A stretch of 64,000 nt of DNA from Phoebastria nigripes (taxonomy: Eukaryota; Chordata; Aves; Procellariiformes; Diomedeidae). The notes beneath the pieces are model-generated. The model was not told the DNA's origin and did not search any database. It saw only the letters and a program-made list of their open reading frames with translations. The DNA is taken from contig JAYKAV010003110.1 of assembly GCA_035582835.1 (NCBI GenBank), forward strand, positions 665,778-729,777. The letters are read 5' to 3'. The position numbers were made by a program, and so were the translations under genes. Numbering within the stretch: the first letter of the stretch is position 1; the number at the start of each line of letters is the position of its first letter. Positions 1-11,114 of this stretch are shown one piece after another.

Positions 1-44
1 GATGGTGGTGCTTTGCTTTCAGATGGACTAATGGAAATTAAATC

Positions 45-160
45 CCTCATTATGTATGCATATGTATACATAAGCATGTGCATATACACACTTTTGCATA
101 TATACATTTGCATATATCTCTACCTATCTCTACCTATGCACGAGTATATATATGTATTTC
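45..160. repeat. TA/CATA-rich low-complexity region
   Basis: Alternating pyrimidine-purine text dominated by tatgca, catata and tatata words. It is an imperfect dinucleotide-type microsatellite with interruptions (ctacctatct repeated twice near 120-137). The two overlapping open frames through it are products of this composition and do not indicate a gene. Confidence 0.6.
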
Positions 161-2975
161 CTGCTATTTTACAGTGGGAGAAATTAGTACCCATGTGCGT
201 TATTTTAAAACTAACTCTCCTATTAGGATATTTTTCAGCACATATTATTATCCAGTACTAATTTACAGAAGAGTTGTCTGATTTAACCCTGCTTTAGCCC
301 CAGCATCTTACAGATTGTATTGTGTAAATACTTGATATTATATACTACATGAAAGACATTAAATAGAATGTTACTTGAAGTGTAACAACATTTTAGATTT
401 TCATTATTCTCCCGACTCAGTTTAGCATATAAATTTTTTCCCCTTTTTACTTTTTTTTCTTCTTATCTGCAGATCAGCTTGTGAGTAATGGCTAGTTTTT
501 ACCTCCCCTTTGTGCTGGCACATGATTATAGTTCAAAATAATTCATTGCTAATCCATGCAGTATTGGTTCATCTCCATCACTCTGTTTTGTGATTAGAGC
601 CTCAGGCCTGTACGAACATCCTTCTGCACAGTTTTCTATCCTGATTTTCTTTGACTGCAACCCATATTTTGAATAGTTCTGTCATTACTGTTCACCTACC
701 AATCCTTTTGCATTTTTCAAAAATGTATCAATTACAAGAAATTAATATTTTGGTGGTTTTTTTTTTTCAAGGGTTTATGAAAAATATTTGTTTTCCACTG
801 CAGTAAGTCTCCAGCAGTGGTGTATATAGGTCTTGGTTCATCTCAGCTGATGATGGAAATCTGACTTGAGTTTCTCATTTTTCCTTAGCAGTCTGAATTT
901 CCTGTGTACTTACTTACATTAGGTGCCTCAAGAAGTCCAGGATCTTAAAAAGAAACACCGTGTCTTTTTGAAACAGACTATAGTAGAATAGTAATTACAG
1001 TCTTGTCACTTTTAACACAACATTTCAAACAAAGCTGGTGTAAAATAAAGCTGACGGAGGAACTTTTAAAATATATAGGGCCTGATCCTACTATGATCAC
1101 TCTGGTTGAAGTCACTGTTTATTGGGTCAGATATGAACTGATATGACGTTAGAGCTGGGCTTACATGATATAATGATATCGTACCTTGATCAGATTTAAA
1201 TTTAATATTTCCAGATTATGAAGCAAATCCATCATTTTATTTCATATCAAATAATGCTAGTTTTATGAGAAGGTCATCTAAAAGATTTTTCAAGACTTTG
1301 TTTCAGCATTGAGTAGTCCTGTGTTCCTTTTAATAATTACTTTCATCTCATTGTAGCCGTGTGTTTGAAAGTGTAGGTCAATAAGGATGATCGCATTCAG
1401 AATTTCATGATCTGTGTAGTGGAACAAATTGAAAGCAAAGCCTGTATCAATCACTGTGAAGGGAGGGTTAATTGTTACTGCTTCTCAAGCCTCTGGACAG
1501 ATAAACCAGTAATGAAATACTTATTGCTCTGATACGTGAATGGTTAAGGATGAAACAATGGAAACAGAAGCAGTCTTCAAAGATAACCAAAAAAAAGCAA
1601 AGAAAAAAGAATAATCTGGACTAAAGTAAGATACTGTATATGCTGTGTATTAACATTTTAAAAGTAATTTTTTTTCATCTAATATAGCCTTCTAGTAATG
1701 ATGTAAGACAGCAGAATGTATTAGGTTTCTAAAGTGAATATAAAATATGAATTTAAAAGCTTTTATTATGCAAACAATTTAAAATGGTTTACATGAAGTC
1801 TGGACCTTAGGTAAAAGTAACATTTCTAGCATTAAGTGTTTTCTTGTCTTTGTTTTTCATTTGTGGTACCGTTAAGTGGTTTGGTTTTTTTTTTTCTTTC
1901 TTTAAAAGCACAGCTGTATTTACTAAATCGAGTATGTTTTGTTTTCTTGTGAAGTCATTTTAAAGCATTTTGTCTACAGTCAACCAGGACTCTAACGGAG
2001 TGTTTAAAGATAGAAGCAGCAAAATAAATATGAGTGCAAACAAATTATGATATTACAGTAAACATTTAACTATTTCTAGAANGTGAACTTAACATTTTAA
2101 ACATCTGTTAGTTACTTATATGTTGAAATATATGCAAAAATATTTAGCCAAATTGAAGTCTTAGGCCCATGACAATCATCTCAACACAGTGGGTAGTTCT
2201 GAAAATTAATGAGAATGATAATACTGTAAAGACTGTTCCAGAGTTTGCCCAAATTCATTATCTAAGACTCTTGTTAAGAACATCTCAAAGAATTTTAACC
2301 AGGAAAATATATTAATGGTTCAAAAGCATTTTTCAAAACAGTGATTTATAAAAGTATAATGGAATTATATATACAAGAACTATAGTTAAAAACAGAAATA
2401 ACACAGGAACAGCACATTATGAAGGAACATTTTCCAATAGCTAGGGTACTTGGCTTTGATTTTGTCCATAGGTGTCAAGCTTTCCTTATCGATTATATTT
2501 TGGGACGGAGGAAATGAAAAAGTGAAGGCAACTTAAAAAAAAAATATTTTTGACTCTTTGTTAGTTACTTAATGAGGCCTATAGCTGCTTAAAAGCTAAG
2601 TAAAGTAATTAATAATTTTAGAACTGGTGTAAATGTCTTTTAGACAATCAAAAAGCACTTTTATGAGGAAGGGTGATGAGACACATCTTTAGATTTCTCT
2701 TCAGAATGTTAAGAATTTCCTGTTGCCTGTTTCCTGATGGGATTGACGCAGCTGTGTATCATATGGAATGAAAGAGGAACCGAGTGCCTGACTTTGTTTT
2801 ATGCAAGTCCTTTATTTAAGAAAATGTATGTGTTGATTTTGCCTTTTGTTTTAACAGATCACTGATATGAATGCTATACACAAAATTATCCAAGTGGGAG
2901 CTAGTTATAATTAATTTATCTATTTTCTAAGGGACAGAAAATTTTAATAACTAAAGTATATTAGTTAAGAATGGG

Positions 2976-3000
2976 TTTTTTTCTTTCTTTTTTTTTTTTT
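2976..3000. repeat. T-rich tract
   Basis: A run of T broken only by two C bases, about 25 nt long. It could be a simple homopolymer or the tail of an old reverse-strand insertion. No element body was recognised beside it. Confidence 0.7.
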
Positions 3001-3899
3001 CTGTATGCAATGAAAAAGAAAGCAGAATGTTTGGAAGATTACTATGTCATTTCCATTTGTATTTTCAGAAGTCATTGATATATAGAAGCGTATGTGAGTA
3101 TGTGTATGTGCATGTGTAATCGTTGGAAAACAAATCAGTTTACAGAGTTTCTTACTCATTTTGGCTGTTGTGCCATCTGTAGCATTTCTACAAAACAGTT
3201 TTCATGGGAGATGTGAATGCAAAGTAGAGAGGAACGGGAGGATTCAAAATAATTTCTAAACAGTAATTTTGATCTAGACTGTCCCACTTCATGGACAGAT
3301 TCTTTGAAGAGTGTTCAGGGTGGGAAACTGTATTAATTACATTTTGCAGTAATTTCTTTCTATGGTGAGAGAAAGCTTAGCATAAGGCAGCTAACCTGGT
3401 TAACTGATCTGGGAATGGGTGAGGAAAGGGAGATGCAGATCCGCAGCAGTGGCGCCACCCTTCCACTTGTAGCCCAGTTCCTGGTAGAGTCAGGAGCTGT
3501 GTTTCATCAAGTTGTGTAATAGTCAGTTCCAGTTGGAATTCATACTACCTCAATCAGTATTAACTGTTCAGAAGGTTGTATAAGGCAAATTCAGTTGCTA
3601 TACAAAAAGCCCTGGGCATTGCAATCACATGAGTAACGCAGCTTCTTAGCATCATACTATAGCCCTATGCTACAAAAGCAGAAGCAAACACAAATGCAGA
3701 GTGCATTGCAGTGATGGGCAGTAGTGCTAAGGGCATATTAAAAGGCAGAGCAGATGCATATGCGACTAAGTGGGGTGATCCCATTGGGTTGCTTCTGAGT
3801 CTGTCTCTCCATGCAAGATATGGACTTTTAAATCATTATGTGAATTGCACTTCAAATATTAAGTTTTGATCCTCTCAACCTGTTAATCAGCTGTGAAAA

Positions 3900-4398
3900 C
3901 AGTTGACCATGTCCCTGTTCTTTTTGCCCTGTGACTTCTTGGCAAATGTCCTCTTTCTGCTGTCTTTGGATATTTTGATCACTTCTTCAGTGCATCCTTT
4001 GGAGGATCTTTCTCATTCACTATCCAGCTTTGTGTGGGAGTTCTGCAATGTGTCGTCTCTCAGCCGCCCCCTTTTTTTCCTCATTCTGCTCTTCATCTTT
4101 GCATAATCTTATGTGGAAACACAATTCAAGTATCATCTCTTTGCAGATGATTCATAGGCTCATGGTATTTCTATCTCAATGAAAATGTAGTCTTGCTTCT
4201 CTGTTGTCTCCTCCTTTATTGCTTATAGCTTCTCTGTCATCTCCTCCTTTATAGCTTGGACTCCCTTAGTCAAAACAGATCTCCTAGAGTTCTTTCTAAG
4301 CCCTCCATCTACTTTTGGGATAACACTGCCATATTGCCTGTTAGTACAGATCCGTAATTTGGCAATCTCACTGATACAGACCTCTCCCTCATAGCTTA
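3900..4398 (+). mobile_element. L2-type LINE relic, 5' segment (reverse transcriptase region)
   Basis: Decayed coding text of an L2-clade non-LTR retrotransposon in forward orientation. The most diagnostic part is at 4138-4153, where one frame reads FADDS, the RT active-site box (usually YADDS in L2). It is followed by the segment that in L2 encodes the stretch after the catalytic box, ending near the DLSL-like text at about 4376-4390. Frames are broken by stops and shifts, so nothing is expressed. The + strand is pyrimidine-rich, as is usual for L2 ORF2. A 33-bp tandem duplication (4195-4260) lies inside. The copy is interrupted at about 4398 by a CR1/L3-type element and resumes at about 5090. 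Family and strand are quite sure; the left limit is approximate. Confidence 0.75.
4195..4260 (+). repeat. 33-bp tandem duplication inside the L2 relic
   Basis: Copy 1 is 4195-4227 and copy 2 is 4228-4260. Both begin gcttctctgt and share the block tctcctccttta. The second copy corresponds better to the expected L2 coding text, so the first looks like a local duplication after insertion. Confidence 0.85.
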
Positions 4399-5085
4399 GC
4401 AATTAAAAAGGCAAGTAGGGTATTTGGTGTTAGTAGGAAAGAAATAGAAAAACCAACAGAAAACATGAACGTCGATATAATTATGCCAACGCGTAAATCC
4501 ACAGTGTGTGCAGTCTATGTATTGTGTGTACTTTTGTTATAATAATTTCAAAAATACTGTAGTTTGAGAGAAGGGCATGAAGGCTGATGAGATATACGGA
4601 AGGAGTTTTGTCAGAGGAAAAGTTAAATAAAGTAAAATACTTCATCTTGGAAAAGAGATGACTGAGAGGAATCGGCTATAACATCATGCAAGGCCTCAAG
4701 AAAGCAATCAGGGAACAATTATTCATTAACTCTAATATTATGAGAACAAGGAAACATCCTGTGTAATTCTCAGGAAACAGTTTTAAAACATTTAACAGAA
4801 GTTGTTTTTTGTTTTTGTTGTTTTTGTGTGCTCCCCCTCTCCCCCCCAACAAAACATGCAATTGAATAGTGGAATTCCTTGCCAAAGGGTGTTTTAGAGG
4901 TCAAAATATGAACAGGTTCAAAAATGGATCAGGCATTACTCTATTATGTCTCTGAGGAGCTATTAAATATGATGGTGATGATGCAACTCAACTTCAGGAA
5001 GTTTTTACACAGCTGACTGCTGGATGCTGACATGGGATATCATGGAAAGGAACACTCTTTCTGTGCTATATTTTTTTTACTGACC
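4399..5085 (+). mobile_element. CR1/L3-type LINE relic nested in the L2 copy
   Basis: Forward-oriented 3' half of an old CR1/L3-like LINE. Landmarks in order are the Lys/Asn-rich segment after the RT domain (4399-4460), the text tcttggaaaagagatgactg at 4646-4665, the ORF2 C-terminal region with gtggaattccttgccaaagg at 4870-4889, and 3' UTR-like text with ggatgctgacatgggat near 5021-5037. A T/G-rich and C-rich patch (4803-4850) interrupts it. It lies between the two halves of the L2 relic on the same strand, so it inserted after the L2. It is not coding now. The class is confident; the subfamily (CR1 versus L3) is not settled. Confidence 0.75.
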
Positions 5086-5089
5086 TAGT

Positions 5090-5785
5090 ATAACTGTTCT
5101 GTTTTGTTCTTAAGTTCTTCGCATTCAGACTACATCTAAGTCTTGCAGGCTTTTTCTGCCTAACATCCCTGCTGTATGTGTTTTCCTGCCTACTCTTCAG
5201 TTAAATGCTCATCCTCACTACCATTGAGGATTATTCTTTCTCCAGTCATATCTGTCCAGAATCCTCTTACAGAGATCATTTTCAGAGTGACAGACTGTCA
5301 CTCTGAACATGTCTTTTTATATACTGACTGGCCTCCCTTCTCTGGTGCATGAAACATTAGTAACTTGCCCTAAGTTCAAAACCTTCTTCACCCATCTGTG
5401 TCTTACCATTTCTCTTTGTCAAGGTTTTCCTTCAAGTTATAAGAGCAGCCCTGTTGCCCATTTACTGTATTTGCAAACACGCATTTGTTTGATACCTTAT
5501 GCTCAGACTCCTTCGTAACCTCACCTTTTGAGATCATCTCTCTTCCCAAGATGTTCCTTACCTGGAATGCCTACAAAAGCACGACACCATCAAGCTACTT
5601 CTAACAAGATATCACTTCTTGAGATGCTAGCTGCTGTTGCCTTATTGCTTCTAAATAGTTTCCTGTCTCTTATCTGATACTTGCACTGTAAGATTTAGGG
5701 GTCTGGGGATAGGGTTTTTGTCCTTTGTCGCTTGGTTACCTAGTGGATGTGTTAGTACTACAGTTACTGCTGCTAATCTGAATAT
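5090..5785 (+). mobile_element. L2-type LINE relic, 3' segment
   Basis: Continuation of the L2 copy begun at 3900. It contains the degraded C-terminal ORF2 text, including ctctgaacatgtctttttat at 5301-5320 and tacctggaatgcctacaaaa at 5559-5578, which correspond to the conserved segment near the L2 ORF2 end. The final part at 5680-5740 matches the 3' end signature in which the element text describes 'gactgtaagctcc...gggacagggtttttgtc'-like sequence, here tgcactgtaagatttagggg. Frames are broken throughout. Together with 3900-4398 this gives roughly 1.2 kb of one L2 insertion split by a younger LINE. Confidence 0.72.
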
Positions 5786-5869
5786 TTTTGTCAACAAAAA
5801 AATATTTCATGTATTACCAATCTTTCCTTTTCTGTGTGTTGGTTGATCTGGGATACTGAGTGCCTGTAA

Positions 5870-6150
5870 GAGGAAGTGATGTCTTTTAAGTGGGTTGGGG
5901 TGTGAAAAGCTTTGATGAATTTCAGTGAGATGGGACAAATTAATGGCTGAGAAGTCCACTGAATGTTACTAAATACATATCTGTCTGAGGAAGTGCCTGC
6001 ACTGAAAATGATTGGAGACTGTGCGTGCATATCATATATGCTGTCACTGTTTTTATGTTGTTCCTTGCAACTGCTTTTGGGGATTGTTGGAGATGGGATA
6101 CAGAAACACTGGTCTGACCCAGTATGCCTGTTCTTACATTGTTGTGTAGG
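5870..6150 (+). mobile_element. CR1/L3-type LINE 3' end
   Basis: A second CR1/L3-type fragment in forward orientation, covering the 3' UTR. The end signature ggtctgacccagtatgcctg at 6111-6130, followed by ttcttac, is the typical terminus of this amniote CR1 group. Upstream text (ctgtctgaggaagtgcctgc at 5982-6001) fits the same 3' UTR. The 157-codon open frame on the opposite strand (5791-6264) is a chance frame across this relic. Confidence 0.75.
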
Positions 6151-7530
6151 ATGTTTCTGGAAGCTGTAGCAAGTCTCTTTGGTGATTCTCTCTCTTAGAA
6201 AACTGTTGGAGAAAACGGCCTCAGCTAAGTAGTTTTGGCTAGTATTACTTTCAGTACATTTCATGAATGGATATGAGATGTGTCACAGCTTAATTACACT
6301 GCTCCATAATGTATTTTTGTCTCATGTTGATACGAGTAAGAAAGACCTTATTGAGACTGTATGGACAAGGCATCATACCATATGATGATGCCTTGAAAAA
6401 AAAAGAAGAATAGTCCCTGCTTTGAAGAGTTCATAATTTTAATTTCTGTTTATTTTTCATTTGTTGGAAAGGGTTTTCTGTAACATAGTAGTTAATTTTA
6501 CACTCATATTTGAAGTTTGATTTTTTTACCATCAAGCAAAGTGCATATTAAACAGGCTGAATTCAGTAAAATTAAATGCTTGGATATTATTTTGCTTGGT
6601 GAAACCCCAATGGCATATGATTAATTGCAGTGATGACTTGAACATTGCAATGAACATGTGTGAACATGAATGTGTATTATACTTTTAAACTGGGATGCAA
6701 TCTGTTTTATACATGCTAACAGTAAACAAAACCAACTAGTAGTGATATGGACATTAGTTTAAAGGGCATACAGTTGAAGTATATATTGATAACTTTTGTC
6801 AAAGGTATGTCATATCAGTCCCCGTATAATTCCTGTATTTATGTCATTTTTGGAGAAAGAATTGATTCATAATAACTGTTTTCATAAATATGTAAGTTTG
6901 CATACTGGCAGAGATAGGTTATCATGTATATAAATTTAATTAATTATACACACAGGTATTTGAAGTCACATCTTGCTGTTGTATCAGTGTAGACTTGGCA
7001 CTATTAGAAAGGCTTCAGACTTACTGAGGTAGCAGCAGGTATACAGTTTGCACTTTGTAAGTTCCTCTAGCTTGAAATAATTCCTCTCATATTGATTTGT
7101 TTAAGGAAGGGGAGGGGAAAAAGAAATTGATTGTGGAATGCTGTTTATCAGAAGGTTGATATCCATACCTGATTGTATAATGAAGATCTGATAAGCAGAT
7201 CTTGAATCAGGAGGAGAGTTCCAGGAGGGGAAATTGAAACTTGGATGGCCACATTTCCTAGGACCTTGAGAGGGAAAATGGTGCTGGTGTTCTAGAAGAA
7301 CATTGTACTAATATCACTGTGTAGACTTCTGAATGAGCTAAATACAACTCAGAAGCCTAAAGGAATGTTTTGGAAGGAGAGTGAACGGAAGCTTGATTTG
7401 TTCCACAGCATACTTGGAAGAGGAGGAAACAGTCTGATTTATTTTCGGGTTTGAATGTGTATGAGAGTCTTGAACAGGGCCTGGGTTTACTGTGTGATGT
7501 CATGAGAGGCTTAGGCTGTGACTTGCTTCA
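6150..7530. other. AT-rich non-coding stretch
   Basis: No gene and no recognised repeat. Two small perfect inverted repeats are present: arms aaggcatcat/atgatgcctt at about 6368-6393, and aagatctg/cagatctt at about 7184-7204. The right half (7200-7500) is slightly purine-rich. Nothing here suggests a function. Confidence 0.5.
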
Positions 7531-7531
7531 A

Positions 7532-8200
7532 ATCACAGAATAGCTGAGGTTGGTGGGGACCTCTGGAGATCATCTAGTCCAAACCCCTCTGCTGAAGCAG
7601 GGTCAGCTAGAGCAGGTTGTCCAGGACTGTGTCCAGTTAGGTTTTGAATATCTCCATAGATGGAGATTCCACAATGTCCCTGACCATCTTGTAGTGTTTG
7701 ACCACCTCATGACAAAAAAGGTTTTCCTAATATTTAATCGGAGTTTCCTGCGTTCCAGCTTGTGTTTTTGCCTCTTGTCCTACAACTGTACACCTCTGCA
7801 AAGGGTCTGGCTCCATCTTCTTTGTAACGTTCCACTAGACAGCTGTAGAAAGAAATGAGAGCTCTCTTTCACCTGCTGTTCTTACGGCTGAAAAAGCCTC
7901 TCAGCCTCTCCTGGTGCATTATGTAGTGCAGTCCTGTATGTATCTTGGCTTTCTGCAGTGGCTTGCTCCAGTATGTCCCTGTATTTCTTGTACTGGAGAG
8001 CCCCAAACTGGACTCAGTGCTCCTGATGCAATCTTGTAAGTGTTGGAAAGAGAGGGGCACCTGCTGCATACAGTCTAGTTGATATAGCTCAGTATGCAGT
8101 TGGCCTTCTTTGCTGCAAGGCTGCACACTGATAAGGTCCTCTACAGTGGAGACCTGAGGTTTCTTTTCAAGTAGACTAACTCTAAAATTGTAGAGCCTTC
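7532..8200 (-). mobile_element. CR1 LINE relic, reverse orientation
   Basis: The left end atcacagaatagctgaggtt (7532-7551) is the reverse complement of a CR1 3' terminus. The following text matches the avian CR1 consensus read backwards: ggagatcatctagtccaaac at 7566-7585, cctctcagcctctcctggtg at 7897-7916 and agccccaaactggactcagt at 8000-8019. This is about 670 bp of the 3' portion. It is clearly older than the copy at the right end of the window, with many substitutions and small indels. The two open frames inside it (7550-7858 + and 7869-8213 -) are CR1-derived and broken, and are not genes. Confidence 0.88.
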
Positions 8201-8204
8201 CAAT

Positions 8205-9255
8205 AGGAAACACTAATCTTATGGATGTTAGTGGAATATAGTAAATTTGAATGTGAACTTTGCAACAAAGATGTTAAGGGCGGGTCAGTAACAGCAGTGA
8301 TTTTGGGTGGCTGAACAAACCCTGATTAAAGGATACACCACAGCAGATGGTCAGTCTTCAGCTGTGATCAAGTTTGTTATATGTGATACTGAATATTGTG
8401 ATTCAGGAACTGTATATTGAGTTTAAGGGATAGAAATTCACCTGCAGTGAAACAGTGGGAGTCAACATCTAGGACAGAAAGATTGAATCAGATTCTTTTA
8501 AATTGTTGGGGATCATAATAGATACTAAGATTATGGCTGTAGCACAGTCCATAGTTAATGAGCATCAGTTATTTTCTAGAGGGAAAAATCCCAGAAAGTT
8601 ACTAATCAGGAGTCTTGTTTTATATTCAAAATGATGCAAAACTATTCTGGGAACTGTGGAATTCTGTTTGTTCCTCTTAACATTGTGGACAGGATTAATC
8701 AGAAATGGAAGCATGCTACAGACATTCATTAAGCATCAATGGTTCAGGCTGAAATAAGTGTCTGCATATTTTTTTTTTTAATTGCTTATAAGCTGTGCCT
8801 TGAGCATCAATAGGTCTCCTGCCACTTGAGATTTTTTTATAGTTACTACATATATATCCCTAGGTATTCTGGAAGAAACCAAGGAAGTCAGTTCTATATT
8901 GGAGGCAATAGGTAATTTGACGTAAGTGAGAATTTTTCAGAGGTCCACTGACACTAGATCTTGATAAAGGAGATGCTAGAAATGGACAATTAACAGTAGG
9001 AAGAAAAGTTTTACTTCCATAAGAAATGGGTACATGAGAAAACTGCAAATAACTTTTGAAACCTCATGAAAGTTGCAGCTAGTGACATTTGGGTTAGCTA
9101 TGTCTGATGTGTCTCTAAGAGATATGCGATGCTTCAAGAATGGAAAAAATATGATTAAATATTAAAATTTCCCTTCATGGTGCAGGAATGTTTAACATCA
9201 TGTTGGCAGTATAGAAATGCACAAAATAAAGTGGAGTGGATGAATAATTTTTAAC
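8205..9255. other. Non-coding stretch between CR1 and the gypsy-like relic
   Basis: No gene was found. Because a gypsy-like RNase H relic begins at about 9260, part of this interval could be more decayed pol from the same insertion. I could not recognise any RT motif in it, so it is left unassigned. Confidence 0.4.
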
Positions 9256-9259
9256 AACT

Positions 9260-9640
9260 GCTTCCGGACATTAAAAAAGAGCTCCTGTGAACATCCAGCA
9301 CTTCAAAGCCTGGTTTTTCAACAAGTGTTGCAGCTCATATTGATGCCTGTTATTGACCTGGAAACAGTATTATTACAGGAAAAGAAATCCTTGTTGTGTG
9401 GGAGCAGCAAGCTGCTGAAGAAATGCTTACTGCTTAAATGTGTGGCATAGTGTCTCAAACATTACTTACAAGGGGAGCATTTTGTTCTTGAAGTGGATCA
9501 TAAAGGATTACACTGGCTGCAGGACATGAAAGACCACTACTCATATAATTAGGTGGTATTTTACTCTGCAGTCATATGATTTCACTTTTCAGCATAAAAC
9601 ATGTTTTAACACTTGCTTGCATGTCTGGTACTTGTTTCTG
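9260..9640 (+). mobile_element. Ty3/gypsy-like pol relic (RT end to RNase H)
   Basis: One forward frame at 9478-9549 reads without a stop and contains VDHKGLHWLQ. This resembles the conserved DH-x(2-3)-L-x-W/Y-L segment of the RNase H domain of Ty3/gypsy (metavirus-type) retrotransposons. After a stop at 9550 the similarity seems to continue in another frame (9552-9600), and text before it (9400-9477) resembles the segment between RT and RNase H. The copy is broken by stops and at least one frameshift, so it is inert. No LTRs or primer-binding site were identified. Class assignment rests on motif recognition over about 100 codons; a CR1-type origin is unlikely because CR1 lacks this domain order. 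Confidence 0.55.
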
Positions 9641-10965
9641 TCCTTACAGTTGAAGCACTGTGCTTGTGTGTGGGAGGGCAGAGGGCTGAAAAGAAAGAAA
9701 AATTCTCAGGGCAAGCTGACCTTGGTGAATAAGGAAATGTCTTCATGAAGAAGAGACAGTGTTTACTAAGGGACTGGACTCCTTCGTTTGTGGAGCAGAG
9801 GATCCCAAATGGAATCCCTGAGGTGAAGAGTTACCTTCTTCTAAGTAAAAGTATTACAGAGTATTACAGAGTTGTCCAGAGCTGCACAGCTTTTTCTAGA
9901 AGGACCAGATCAGAGGTACTGAACATTTATTCCTGTAACCTGATGGCTGGATTGAGGGTAGAAAGGGGAGGTCTTTTGATCTGCAGAAGGGAAGAAAGCA
10001 ATGTTAGTCAGTGGGGGTAGCATTTTGTCTGGAAAGTTTTTTAGCCTCTGGGTGGAATTATTCAGGGCTGTATATGGTGTGGACACTTCTCCTCACTTCT
10101 CCTCTTGATCCCACGAGCAAAATATATCCAATGTATCATGACAAAGGCGTATGGCCACACAGTAAGAGTGCACATGTGCTTCAGGTCAAAGCTCAGAGGC
10201 AGTGTGCCTATCTCTTTATGTGACAAGAAGGGGCACATTAAGTGACCAGTGCGGGGGTCTACTTATTGCTCTCCCTGTTCTTAAGGAACCCCAGACATGG
10301 ACAAGGACAAGGTTGTAGGTCAGTTGAATGATTTGGTGAACTCAATTGCTGTCCAAATACTGGATACTCTAAGCTCTCTTATTAATGAAGGTGAAGGCAG
10401 GGGGCAAGATCAGACTTACTACGTTACATCACAGAAGTATTCATTTGTAAAGAAATCAGGATTTGTAAAGTACTGCCTGTTTCTCCATCAAAGCAGTTGG
10501 ACAGAAGAAGGTGGGGGCGGCTGACCAGGAGTTACTCTAGGAAGCAGAAGCAGGACAGAGTGCGAACAGGAGACCAGGCCTTGAACACTCATTAATGTCC
10601 AGCAGTTGGTGGTTTATAGATGATACTTTTCACTTTGGAAGGTAAAATATACTATAATCAAAAGCTGTAATAAGCACCTTTAAAAAGAAAAGAAAATTGG
10701 TGTGCTTTCATGCTTTTTATGATTTCATGCTTTTCATGACTTTTAAATTGGAGGGAGAAACCTGAACTCTCTTACAGGCGGACGTTACAGGCCCAGCTCC
10801 CTGTTTGTAAGTAGAAGTGTATCATGCAGGGCAGCACGTGATATAGTACTAGTTTTATTTCACTTGTAAAATTATTTCACCACAGAGTGAACTAAAACGA
10901 TAATGCAGTTTCACCTATGTAGATACCTCGTCTGAACAGGTATTTTTAATTGATTTCCTTAGTCA
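9640..10965. other. Non-coding stretch, possibly more of the LTR-element relic
   Basis: Short open frames occur at 9745-10020, 10011-10223 and 10297-10524. None matches a protein I know, and each lacks convincing splice signals. The stretch is somewhat more GC- and purine-rich than its surroundings, which could mean it belongs to the same insertion as 9260-9640 (3' pol, LTR or internal region). This is inference only. Confidence 0.35.
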
Positions 10966-10969
10966 AATA

Positions 10970-11030
10970 CTAGTGATGGTGAAATCAATGGCAATATTCC
11001 CATTGATCTCAATAGGATCAGATTTTATCC
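10970..11030. mobile_element. MITE-like palindromic fragment
   Basis: Inverted arms atcaatgg (10984-10991) and ccattgat (11000-11007), with flanking text gatctcaataggatcag. These match the core of a widespread amniote palindromic repeat built on 'gaagtcaatgg...ccattgacttc'. Only the centre and right half are recognisable. It is probably a non-autonomous DNA transposon remnant, and the family name is not certain. Confidence 0.45.
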
Positions 11031-11083
11031 TTCTTTCACTGATAAACTTGGAAACATTGGACAGAGGAGGTAGGCTTAATTTA

Positions 11084-11113
11084 GTAATAATAATAATAAT
11101 CGTCATCATCATC
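11084..11113. repeat. (TAA)n followed by (TCA)n microsatellite
   Basis: About six copies of the TAA unit run directly into four of the TCA unit, a compound trinucleotide microsatellite. Confidence 0.9.
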
Positions 11114-11114
11114 G

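Larger units (their letters stand above)
1..3899. other. AT-rich non-coding stretch, no gene seen
   Basis: No open frame longer than about 80 codons is present, and none resembles a known protein. The DNA is AT-rich, with short homopolymers, a TA-rich patch near the left end, a GT-rich patch near 3090-3120 and a single undetermined base at 2082. A weak fragment at about 1078-1117 resembles half of the palindromic MITE-like family described at 10970, 15361 and 27942. Nothing else could be named. It is most likely intronic or intergenic. Confidence 0.6.

Noticed and set aside
441..486. Pyrimidine tract, CAG, 8 nt and gtgagt at the left end
   Set aside because: An 8-nt exon would shift the frame, and such an AG/GT spacing is common by chance. 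No supporting context.
5791..6264. 157-codon open frame on the minus strand
   Set aside because: It runs antisense across the CR1/L3 3' end at 5870-6150, has no known domain and has low-complexity Ser/Thr/Lys composition.
7024..7047. let-7-like start tgaggtag followed by gtatacagtt
   Set aside because: Internal mismatches to let-7, and no complementary arm within the next 80 bp to form a precursor hairpin.
7550..8213. Two open frames inside the CR1 copy
   Set aside because: They are fragments of the reverse-oriented CR1 relic and its antisense strand, not host genes.
10214..10250. Short text reading CDKKGHIK, resembling half of a retroviral zinc knuckle
   Set aside because: Only part of the Cys-His pattern is present, followed by a stop. 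It lies downstream of the RNase H relic, the wrong order for gag, so it is probably chance.
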